Shown here piece after piece: positions 23,212 through 33,714 of a stretch of DNA of 64,000 bases. Under the pieces are notes generated by a model. The model saw only the letters and a program-made list of their open reading frames with translations. It made no database searches and had not been told where the DNA came from. Position 1 is the stretch's first letter; each line of letters begins with the position of its first letter. The DNA comes from Craterostigma plantagineum (Eukaryota > Streptophyta > Magnoliopsida > Lamiales > Linderniaceae). The position numbers and the translations under genes are program-made. The stretch covers positions 248,001 to 312,000 of the forward strand of contig JAPQWV010000331.1 of NCBI GenBank assembly GCA_027422505.1, in the 5' to 3' direction.

Positions 23212-24112
23212 TATAAAAAGAATTCGTACACACGCTGCGCTATGAATATTCCCCATTTGCGCTAATTCGATTTTTAACTTTTCACTTCTCCGCTTCTCTA
23301 TTACCTGTTTTGGGTTTGCTTCTGAGATTATTCAAGCAAACAGGTAATTCTTCAATTTGACATTGTTAATCTAATAATCGTAATCGATCCTTTTACGGTA
23401 TGTTGCCTGCAAAAGCCTTTCAAAAAGCTGATGATCGGTCGACGTCAGATTACGGAGCAGCGGAATTTTTTGCTATTTGTTAGGTCAATCGAAACATTCA
23501 TTCAGGAGTTTCGGCGAAGAGCTGCATTTAATATCTTTTGATTAGTCGTGTGCATTTATTAGATTCAGTTAATGAAGTGCGATACGGTGTAGTGTAGATT
23601 CTGTGGTTTGATCTCTGATATCAGATATTGTGTTTGCGATAGGGTTTAAGGAGGAGTTTTTATTCTGCGTTAATTGCGTGTAATCCACGCTGTGTTTTTT
23701 CTTGTGGTTGTGGATTTTTGTTTCATCTCAAGCTTTTCGTGTTTGTTCACCTTATGTTAATCTTTCTTTAATTGTTGCAGCTACTTATCTGAATAAACTA
23801 TACCTCTTTCATCGTAGCTGTTTATGGTGTAATAGTTTAATAATTAACCACGGTATGCAATTTTTTTATGAGATGCTTATAGATATGAGTTCTAGTGACT
23901 GGATTTGATGAATCTAATCCTAGTAGTTGTCTGTGAAGATTTAATAGCGTACTGTAAACTTAATTTCTTGAAATGAGTAATTTTTATCTAAGGGTGATAT
24001 TTCAGTTTCCTGGAATTGAGAATGAAACTGCTTATGCTGACCTGCTAGCATTTTCTTTATTGGTGATAAAATTTGCAGACGTTTGCTTTGGTTACGGGGG
24101 AAAGTGCTGAGA
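23212..24112 (+). promoter_or_regulatory. GAMYB core promoter and 5' leader with intron
   Basis: TATAAAA at 23212-23218 is followed by a probable leader exon (about 23245-23343). The donor CAG|GTAATT (intron from 23344) and the acceptor TTTGCAG (ending 24078) define a 735-bp intron in the leader, just before the ATG at 24113. A leader intron is common in GAMYB genes. Confidence 0.6.
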
Positions 24113-26200
24113 ATGGCTCAGAACAGTACTACTGATGGTGAAGATGGTGTGTACTCTGCTGATTCGCCTCTGAGCAATGATGGTGATAATTCGATCGGTA
24201 GTTCAACTGGCGCGATTGCTCTGAAGAAAGGTCCATGGACATCAGCTGAAGATGCAATTTTAGTTGAATATGTTAAGAAGCATGGAGAAGGCAACTGGAA
24301 TGCAGTTCAGAAGCACTCGGGTCTTTTACGGTGTGGGAAAAGCTGCAGATTGAGATGGGCCAACCATTTAAGGCCAAACCTGAAGAAAGGAGCCTTTACA
24401 CCAGATGAAGAGCGACTTATAATTGAACTTCATGCGAAGATGGGTAATAAATGGGCGCGTATGGCTGTACAGGTATGCTCCTGATTTTTCATTATGCATC
24501 CTGATGTTATCTGTCATCTGGATTAGACAGATCCAATATTTTATCGTTGATTGTAAGCTCATATTGATTTTGTGTGTGTTCAATTCCAAACTTAAACATT
24601 CTTTTTATATTTCAGTTGCCTGGAAGAACAGACAATGAGATAAAAAATTATTGGAATACCCGGGTAAAAAGGCGCCAACGTGCTGGTTTACCACTTTACC
24701 CCCCTGAATTGAGTCCACTGGAAAATGCCAGTTATCAGAATGAGTGTCACTCACCAGGGATATATCTTGGAGATGGCGGAAGCCAGGAGATGATGCAAAA
24801 AAGTTGTTATGGGATACCTATTCCCGTGTTTCATAGTTTCAACAAGTTATCAGACACCTCTGAATTTACTAGTATTTCCGCCAACCAGGTGATGAGAGAT
24901 TTTGGAAATCACCCTTTTTCTAGTTTTGTCTCCAAGACAGCGGGATTTCAGAAACATACTCAAGAAACAGACGAGCTAATGTCATACTGTGGAGATGCGA
25001 ATGGTGCCCCTTCATTCAACACAAGTCAAACTGAAATTTACAGGAATGGGATGTCACCCTTAGGTCTTTGTTACCCACATGACCCTATCCTCATGGAGAA
25101 ACCGCTTTCTTATGCTCTTAATCAAGAAAGCGGCGTATTACCAAGCTTAACATTCTCTACTTCTAAGCACTGTGCTGGGGTTCAGAAGTTGGAGCTCCCT
25201 TCATTCCAATATCAAGAGACTGAATTAGGTATCTGGGACTCTGGCCTGGAGTTATCAGATTTGCTTGTTCACACTGATCATTCGAGGCCACTTCCACCAC
25301 TTTTATCTCCACCTTGTAGTGATGGCCTCTTAGAAGATCTAGTTTACGATTACAAATCCCTGAGAAAGGCTGGGCATGGATCTTCTCATCAGCTTAACTC
25401 GTTCCACATCACACCGGCGGGTATAACTGACTATGCCGACCCAAGTTCCCCATCAGGTAACTCAATGGGATCAATTTTCAGTGGGTGCCTTCGTACTGGT
25501 ACAAGTGGATGCTCGTTAGAGCAGCAGATGCCTGGTAAGAATCCCCTCGTTTTATGAGGAAAAAAAATATATCTGATCATAAATCATGCTTGTTCTGGGA
25601 AAGACAATTGTGAGCTTGGGTGATTGCATTTACTGTCGAAATCTGATTTCTCTCTAGGATGACAGTTTATATGTTCTTTACAGTCAATATATCCCTCTCT
25701 TGCGTCCATCATGATGTGGTTTTGCCTTTGATGTTCATGTTCCATGTAGCTGCTTGACTGATCATTTTTTGAGATAATTTCTTGTCCAAACTTTTCTTTT
25801 TTCTTTTTGACTTCTAATTTCTTTCCCCTAAAAAGTGAACTCTTTGGAAATCCATAAGAAACAACTCTACTATTCCTCATTTTATGCAGTGGACCACGTG
25901 AAATCTGAAGTGTTCGACGAAAGTTGGATCATGGGCGGTGAAAGCAACGAAACGCAGCCTCACTTGGACTATTCCAGGCCAGACGCTATACTCGGGTCGT
26001 GCAGCTGGGTTGGCCAGAACGACTTCATCTCTGAGCATCGGGGCTCATCAGCGGCTTCTGATAACATTGCATCTGTTCTTGGAGTAGAGGACTACTCAGC
26101 CAACAACAACACCGCCACCACCTCTACCTGTGCCTGGGCTCGAGGCACTACCACTTGGGATCAAATTTCCACTTTTCAAGGAACGCCCAACCTTTCCTAA
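24113..26200 (+). CDS. GAMYB: GAMYB-type R2R3 MYB transcription factor (MYB33/MYB65 class)
   Basis: Three exons, 24113-24472, 24616-25534 and 25890-26200, giving 529 residues. R2 is [20 protein letters not shown]...[16 protein letters not shown] and R3 is [28 protein letters not shown]...[16 protein letters not shown], together about residues 38-142. The first intron splits R3 after [17 protein letters not shown] is the conserved GAMYB box after the repeats. The rest is the usual acidic and Ser/Pro-rich activation region, with [17 protein letters not shown] unassigned. GAMYBs mediate gibberellin responses in anthers and aleurone. A miR159 target site lies in exon 2 (25190-25210). Start chosen as the first ATG after the leader intron. 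Confidence 0.95.
25190..25210 (+). promoter_or_regulatory. miR159/miR319 target site in GAMYB mRNA
   Basis: The 21-nt site starts TGGAGCTCCCTTC and ends ATTCCAAT. It is identical, as far as I remember, to the site in MYB33 and MYB65. It codes for ELPSFQY near residue 315. miR159 cleaves such mRNAs in vegetative tissue. Confidence 0.95.
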
Positions 26201-26867
26201 AAGATGCCTCTGTGAACTATGACTCTCTTCCATTCGAGAGTAATTTGCTAAATTGATGTGTAACATTTTCCTGATTTTTCGACTGTTTCGAAGCTTTGTC
26301 GTGCCACGTCATTTTAGGGCCTATGCAGTTTTAACATCCTCATACTACTGCTGGCCCAGTGATTCATGGAATGATGTTTATGTGGGTTTACAATACGTTG
26401 TCTTCTTATCGGATTCTTCCGTAGTAGTGTAACAGTCGACACTCTACTGGTTTGTTCGTGCATTCCTATTTTGACTGTTTCCATTGTTCTGTTCCATTCT
26501 TCTTACAACAGCAGTTGTCTGAAAGCATTTACAGGTACAGAATCGCAATCGGCGCTGCATCAAACTTCGTAGAATACACTTAGATGTTACTCGCAGTCAT
26601 ATTTAAAATACATCGTCAGTTGGGAAATTTCGAATTAGCATTTAAAATCCAAGGTACAGCACTAAATTGAATAAATCTTCACAGTTCTGATTGCTCGGCA
26701 AACAACCTGGCCATTAAAAAAAATGGTAACTATAAATAGTGGAGGAGTATGACCGAATGGAGGTAGAAAATATTGCAACGAAGCGTGACGATTGACGTTT
26801 GTGCAAGTTCAGGCAATGGGTTTCAGGGCATATCAATTTCTTACAAAGAGAAGAGTTCTTTAATAGG
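26201..26867. other. convergent 3' flanks of GAMYB and SAC3C
   Basis: The two genes end 667 bp apart, tail to tail. No coding region or repeat was recognised. Confidence 0.55.
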
Positions 26868-29077
26868 TTACCTTTCGATTCGATCAGAATCCATTGGATA
26901 GTATTTCTGGGAACTTAGAGAGCATGCTGCTTGCTTTGTTGATGAGAGTCCCTTAAACCTTACATCGTTTGATATTTCGAAAGCACAATCAGCACAAAGA
27001 GATTCGATATCAGATTCCTGATAAAAAAAAAGCAGATCGAATGAATCTTGACGGTCGTCTCAGTATTTGCAGATCTTGGGAGGGAATGGATACCTTCATT
27101 GCAAGAAGTTTGGACAATTGTTCAAGTGGATATGGTTGCAGTTTGTATCCTCCAAAGCTGACACAGGACAGTGCTAATATGCGTACCTATACATATATAT
27201 ATATATATATAATATATATATAGTCGAGAATATGTCGATATAGTGCAGAAGACAACAAAAGCCACATGAATTATGGTGCAGAAGGTAAAACCTCGTTGAC
27301 GTAAGGTTCTACAATGCAATACTGCATATAGGACGCCTCCTTCTCCACCGTATACATGAATTGCTTGTAATACCCTAGGCGGTAATATCTATGCAGTGTA
27401 CACAACAACAACAAAAAAAAGAAAGAATTTTAATATTCTACAGCACATATGAACATCGGCGGGCTGAAATAGTTATGGGGAGGAAAATAACCTTAGTACT
27501 CGTCGGGCAAAACGCAACTCTGTTGACTTTATGACCAAAGGAGGGACTCGACGGAACCACAGCGATAATGATTCGCCCTGACAGATAGAATATTAGAATT
27601 TTCAGCATTAGAAATTTTGGGCTGTGTAATGATAACTGAAGCGCTGAAATATTACTTGGTTATCAGACCCCATATGAAGAAGTAGATAGAACGAACAAAA
27701 CTCAGCTTCGTTCTTGCATAATGAATTTGAAGAGCGATTCGCTCCATACAAGCTTATCAGAGTTGTCAGAGTTTTCGAAAGTTGTTCCAAGTTAAGGTGA
27801 CGGATAGAAGAAACATTCGGAGTGCCACGCGACTGATATAATTGATGATGTGAGATGATGTGAAACTTGACCTGTCAAGAAGCATAATCACGTAAATATT
27901 CGAACTACCGAATTTTCAGGTAATAAAAATATCAATGTCTGAGTTGGCATAAAATGTCTCCGATCAGTAGAGTAGACGCATACCATTCTTTCGTATAGAT
28001 TTATTGCTCGATCATCGTTGCAATTTTGCATGCTGAGATCTTGCCTTATCGACCTCGTCCTATCGAAGATGAAATCGTGAACCACCTCAAAAGGATAAGT
28101 AGAGTGTAAAAGGTTGAGAAGATAACTCAGAGTATCTTCCAAGACTTGAATGGGCCGCACATCAGAAGCTCGAACTTCTTTTTTGCTTATCGTTCTGCAA
28201 AACTGACGCACAACAACGGTCTTAAGAATCTCTCCTTCAGAATCACGCAAGCCCGTCATTTAATGATTGTATCGAAGAATCTAAGAACAATCCATTTTTT
28301 CAGAAACTAAAAAGACAACGCATCTATAACCAAACGGTAAAGGATGAGTAAGATCAACTCAAGTTCCCGACTTTTTCCCCAGCAATCAGCAATCTATGAA
28401 CACTCATATAACTTTCAGTCTTTTCAAAATTGATAACCACATAGTTACCATTACTCAGCAACAACTCTTCAGCCATGATCATCAGATGCCAAACCAGCTC
28501 AAAATTCACTTCTCTTTCCATCGTAAAGAAAACAGCAAACGCACCATCATAAATAAAAATTTTCATTCATTTTCTCTGTAAATGTTAAGATTAAAGCACA
28601 TTTCAAATACGTTCGACAGCTCATATAGAGCGATATGAGAGACCTTTTTGACAGCGAGGGAAGGGGAAGACTTAGACGGATCACCGTGAAGCCTCTCAAA
28701 CACCGCCAAATCTCGAAGCCTCTCGCGCCTCTCCCTCTCATCGACTGTTTCGCCGAATGAACACAAGTGCCAAAATCGATCAAGGAGGAAAAATAAAAAA
28801 TCAGAGCTGAAAAATTTTATATAATCTGATCACCTGGGCACATGAAAAGGCACGTGCCAGCTATGGTGGGAATATTATCATCGTCACCGCCGCGACCACA
28901 TTCCGAATTGCTGGGACCGGCAAGCTTCCTCGTATCATCGACGTTCGAATTTGCGGCTGAAGTTCTCCTCGTACTGTAGGAATTGGTAGAATTAGAGGAA
29001 GAAGAAGTATAAGAGCTTTTCCGATTTCTACTGTAGATGGGCTTGTCGGGTCGAAGTCTTCTACTCGAGTCGGCCAT
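26868..29077 (-). CDS. SAC3C: SAC3/GANP domain protein (SAC3C-like), mRNA export
   Basis: Eight minus-strand exons: 28834-29077, 28644-28744, 27984-28202, 27656-27871, 27492-27577, 27292-27388, 27094-27186 and 26868-27017, giving 401 residues. The SAC3/GANP region starts at [32 protein letters not shown]. It continues with [76 protein letters not shown] and [27 protein letters not shown]3-type scaffolds form TREX-2 complexes at nuclear pores; the plant C form is short and lacks the long N-terminal part of SAC3A/B. The N-terminus is Ser/Arg-rich. The start is the ATG at 29077; an upstream in-frame GTG is not a likely start. Only about 50 bp of native sequence separates this ATG from the MULE insertion. 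Confidence 0.9.
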
Positions 29078-29249
29078 AGCTGAGCTGAGATGGAAGTAAT
29101 ATGATCGCCGATCGGCCACTGTAACAATGGAAAATTTTAAAAAAGAGGAACGATTCTATTTCGTTTTTAAAAAAGAGGAACGGGTTCTCAAATGACTGAA
29201 ATACCCTTACTAAAAAACTGGTTAAGGAGGCTAATCCGTTTTTTTAACA

Positions 29250-29654
29250 GTGAAAGTTATTCGAGTTTTATTCGAGTGACATAACACTCGAATAAACGAC
29301 TCGAATAAATGCATTTTTGACTTATTAAAAGGGAAAATTTATTCGGATTTATTCGAGTAAAAGCAAGACTCGAATGACTTACTCTAATAATAAATCGAAG
29401 AGATAAGGTGACTCGAATAATGTTTAGAAAATTTAAACGAGTAAGCTACATTATTCGAGTATCTTATCGAGAGTTCTTTTCGAGTCAAAACTCGAATACA
29501 GAACTCGGATAAAATACTCGAATAAGCAGTGTTTTAAAAAGCTCGGAAAGAAAATTAGACAGAAATCACTCGAAAACCTTAAATCCCTCGCGCTCTCTTT
29601 CGAAACCAAATCACTTACTCGAAAAATCGTACACAAGCCCAAGCATAATCATCA
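29250..29654. repeat. left subterminal array of TTATTCGAGT motifs
   Basis: About thirteen copies of TTCGAG or CTCGAA, mostly as ATTCGAGT or ACTCGAAT, occur in about 400 bp in both orientations with irregular spacing. A further group of four lies at 29908-29990 inside the first intron of the accessory gene. Confidence 0.85.
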
Positions 29655-32524
29655 ATGGCGAAAAGAAAAACGAGATCATCGGAGCCTTCCGCGCCTGTTC
29701 GTAACCGGGTGGATGAGCAAATCGACGGCGGTAGAGCCACGGCGCGTTTTTGGTCGCATTTTGGGTTTTTGTTAAATCGAATTGGTTGAACGAATTTCTT
29801 GGTTAGATGTGTTGTTATTAGCGTTAAATCGATCGATTTTGATGTTAAATCGTTGCGTAAACGTCGTATTCGGTCGGATTTTTGTAAAAAATCGTTTTCA
29901 TCGCCTTTTCGAGTAATTATTCGAGTAATTAGGGTTCGAATAATTGCTTGACCTATTCGAGTGATGTTTTACTCGAATAATTTACGCGAATAACAGTGAA
30001 TTTTGCTTGTTTTTTTTGCGTTTTCAGATCTATCTTCCGACGAAGTTGCTGGCGGACAATTTATACCATGCCACCCTCACTCTGAATGCGCAGTACATGT
30101 CGGTATGCGAACGCATCCGTACGCTTTTGAACGAGGAGGAAATGGAGGAGATGGTTAGACGGACTCAGTTCGGGAACCTGATAAAGGTGGCCCGAAACCA
30201 CTACAACTCGAACATGATCATGTGGTATTTGATGAGCCGGCTGGTGGAGTACATGCCGGACTCGAAGGAGTTCTGGATGGTCGTTCGTGGGCGACCATTA
30301 CGATTTTCATTGGTCGAGTATTGCCTACTCACGGGCCTCGACTGCAGCGCTAACGAGCCGGAGATACCGTCCTCGAACGAGTTTGCGACGAGGCATTGGC
30401 CTGGTATTAATTCTATTTTTTTTATCTTTTTGATTCGTTTTTTTACTTCGATTTCAAAAACTAACGTTTGTTTTATGGCTCGCAGGCAAGCCCGTTATAT
30501 ATTTACACGATTTGGAGAAGACAATCACGGAAATGATCCGTGACGCCGGTGGAGCCTCGGGCGCTCATCCCGAGAAATTGAAGATCGCGGCCCTTTATTT
30601 TGCCGTCGGGGTGCTAGGGGAGCGGAGGGTAAAGAAGGACTTGAAGGTCAAGGAGGAGTGGCTCCGTCTGGTGGAGGACTTCGACCGCTTCAACGAATAT
30701 CCTTGGGGAAGGATATCGTTCAAGGAGGTCATTTATGGTCTGAACAAAGACCTCTTGGGGAGGGCGATGGAGATGGCATCGAATGGAAAAACCATAACAA
30801 CCTTCGATATCAGCGGCTTCGTAATGCCGCTTCAAGTAATTAAATTAGTTCTGTATTATTATTTAAGACATATTATATTTATTTTAACTTACTTCTACTC
30901 TATTTTATCAGGTTCTGGCATACGAGTGCTGGCCGACCGTCGGGCAAGAATTCACTGTGAGAAGAGCCGGCGAAGGGCTCCCGCTACCCCGTATGTGCCA
31001 TTGGAAGACGACATTTTACGGCAAGAGCTCTGCTCCGGGATGGCAAGCGGTCGAGCGTGCATTCGGTGCCGTGGCGATGGATGTAAGTATATTTATTTAT
31101 TTATAATATGGATTTATTTAGATTGCGTTTTCTAAATTGTACAAATACACAGGACGTGCGGTGTTGCCTTACACCGACCGATGCTGAAGCCGATTCAAGG
31201 CACTTCCGCACGGTCGCCGGATTTTGTGGCAGCCGGAATGATGCCGTGGCCCAGAGGATAGTGGAGCATCTTCTAAATGGGCTGCCGGTCTACTGCACCG
31301 ACCATCGACTTGCTCCGTCTCCTCCTCGGCCGTCTCCTCCGAGGCCGTCTCCTCCGAGGTCTTCTCCTCCGAGGCCGTCTCCTTCTCCTTCCGGCTCAAT
31401 CATCGCCCATTTCGATAGAAGAATGGACAGGCTGGAAGGCGATGTACGGGATTTGCGGACGGAGATTAGGGAGCTGCGCTCGATCGTGGTCCAAGGTATG
31501 TCTTACTTAATGTTTATTTTATAAGATTATATTGATATTACGTAAATCTAACGTAATACTCTAATTTTGTAGCCCTTGAGAGCCTGACGCCGAGAACGGT
31601 GCGGGATATTGCGAGAAGCTACGATCAGGACATGCCGCCTCCTTCGCCTCCTCATTCGCCGCCAACGGAGAGTCGGGAGCATGGGGGCGAGAATGTGGAG
31701 ATGGAGGCCGAGATGGAGGCCGCGGTCGTGGCGGCGGAGAGGGCCGCGGCCGAGAGGGCCGCGGCGGATAGGGCGGCGGCGGAGAGGGCGGCGGCGGAGA
31801 AGGCGGCGGCGGAGAAGGCGGCGACGGAGAGGGCCGCGGCGGAGAGGGCCGCGGCGGAGGCGGCGGAGGCGGCCGCGGCGGAGAGGGCCGCGGCGGATAG
31901 GGCGGCCGCGGAGAGGGCCGCGGCGGAGGCGGCAGAGAGGGCGGCGGCGGAGGCGGCGGCGCAGGCGGCGGCGGAGAGGACCGCGGCGGCGGCGAAGGCA
32001 AAGAAGGCGGCGGAAGCGGAGGAGAGGCGGCCACGGACGGAACGTGCGAAGAAGAAGTCGAGGTTGCTTTCGAGTCCGTATACGCCGACGCCCGATTCGA
32101 CCCCTCGCGTTGCAATACAACGCCGCGCGATCATAGAGCAGATCATCGGCGAGAGGGTGAAGAGTTGGGATGCCGTCGCGGCGGAGGTGGCAAGAATGGG
32201 CGCAAAGGAGGAGCGGCAAGGAATGCTCCAAGCGGACGACAAGAAATTCTTTGCCGACCTGTCCACAGCGAAAGTGTGGCTTTCGGATGAGGTATGTGTG
32301 TTTTTTGCTAAATATGTTCTAATTATTTCGTTTAATAACATTATATGCTATTATTGCAGCACGTCAACGAGGCATTCTGCGGGTTCACGGCGATGCAAGA
32401 AAACAGCGTGCATGCGGAGCGAATTGCGTACGTGAACACCAACTTCGCACAAGCAGTCAAGATGGAGTCCGCCAAACCGCGACCGTGGAACGTGTCCTCG
32501 TTCGAGCTATTTGGACGATTCTAA
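29655..32524 (+). CDS. MULE accessory protein: DUF1985-like, Pro-rich and Ala/Arg/Glu-rich, no peptidase seen
   Basis: Likely exons: 29655-29708 (uncertain), 30028-30403, 30486-30835, 30912-31082, 31153-31495, 31573-32291 and 32360-32524, giving about 725 residues in an unbroken frame. The first exon is basic (MAKRKTRSSEPSAPVRNR). Exons 2-3 resemble the DUF1985 region found in plant MULE proteins: VARNHYNSNMIMWYLMSRLVEYM, RPLRFSLVEYCLLTGLDC, KLKIAALYFAVGVLG. VLAYECWPTVGQEF and a Trp-rich block follow. Next are about seven PPRPS-like repeats (31317-31390), then a long run rich in AERAAA and ADRAAA (31720-32030). The end is FCGFTAMQENSVHAERIAYVNTNFAQAVK...FELFGRF. Many relatives carry a Ulp1 (C48) peptidase after DUF1985; I see no His-Asp-Cys triad here. 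Function unknown. Confidence 0.6.
31717..32030 (+). repeat. GC-rich trinucleotide-like coding repeat (Ala/Arg/Glu)
   Basis: About 310 bp made of GCGGCG, GAGAGG and GAGAAG words. It encodes mainly E-R-A-A-A, D-R-A-A-A and E-K-A-A-A steps, the composition of a long single alpha-helix. Its GC content is far above the surrounding AT-rich element. The long open frames on the opposite strand and in the other frames here come only from the base composition. Confidence 0.9.
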
Positions 32525-33714
32525 AGTTTTGTCGTTTAGAAAGTTTTTGACTATATGTATTTATTTTAACAATTGGGATATTGTATGAACCGTTTTAGAT
32601 ATATTTGTATAGATTTTTTGATTTGGAATTGTTCTGTGTTATGGTTGGTTGAGTTGCTGTTGAGGTTGTTCAGAGTGTTCAAGGTTCAGTGTTGTTTTTT
32701 TCAAATTTCACTGTTATTCGAGTGAAAGAGCTTGTTCGAATAATGATAATTATTCGAGTAAGCTAATCGAGCTTAATTCGAGTACCTTATAGCACTCGAA
32801 TAAGCTTCACTGGATCAGTTGATTTTATCGGACTTCACTGTTATCCGAGTCAAAGATCTTGTTCGAATAATGGGAGTTAAACGAGTAAGCTATTCGAGCT
32901 AAATCCGAGTATCATATAGCACTCGAATAAACTTCACTGGATTAGTTGTTTCTGTCGAACTTCAATGTTATTCGAGTGAAAGAGCTTGTTCGAATAATGC
33001 TACATTTATCGAGTTGCGTATTAGAGCATATTCGAGTATAATACATAACTCGAATAATTTAAAAATCGAAAATATTGTTTTTATATCATGAACATGAAAT
33101 GTTAAATAACATTTCATGTTAAATATCATTTCATGTTAAATAACATTTTCTTTCTAAGTAATAAGATATTACAGAGATTCTTGAAAAAAAAGAAAATCAA
33201 GTTGATATTTCTATACATATTATATATATTGTTGATGGGAATGTATATACTAAAGTCCTATCTACCAATGTATTTCATTGTATGTCATGCAACGACTTTT
33301 ATTAAATATTGTTAATCTTCATAAAGCGACTTATTAACATCATGAAGGCCCTAAAACATCGAAATATTGATATTTATACATCTATGTATCGAGATAATTA
33401 AAATTCAAAAATTCTGAAAAGAACACTCGAATCACAAGATATTATTCGAGTTCGGTATTCGATTTTTTTGTAAATTATTCGAGTTATTCGGGTACTCGAA
33501 TAAGTTCAGGTTTTCGTTTTCGACTTTTTATTGTTACGTTATTCGAGTGACCTATTCTAATAATATTCGAGTTATGCAGTTTACTCGAATAACAGTGAAA
33601 ATAGCTACAATCAAGCCAAACTCACAATAATCCATCAATCTCATACAACCTCATACATCAAACTCATACAACCTCATACATCAAACTCATACAAACGCAT
33701 ACATCAAGATTTAC
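32525..33714. repeat. MULE central spacer with TTATTCGAGT motifs and a 3 x 127-bp tandem repeat
   Basis: Three imperfect tandem units start at 32709, 32836 and 32963 (period 127 bp), each with four to five TTCGAGT or ACTCGAATAA words at matching places. More copies of the motif lie at 33420-33595. No coding region was seen. The spacer separates the 3' ends of the two convergent genes. Confidence 0.85.

Noticed and set aside
29077..29119. An upstream, longer start for SAC3C (in-frame GTG at 29119)
   Set aside because: GTG is not a usual start in plant nuclear genes. The first ATG in frame is at 29077.
31548..32341. Long Pro-, Arg- or Ala/Ser-rich open frames on the minus strand and in the other plus frames (up to 229 codons)
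   Set aside because: They mirror the GC-rich repeat that codes for AERAAA-type helix in the spliced plus-strand gene. Low-complexity GC sequence keeps all frames open. No start context or family match.
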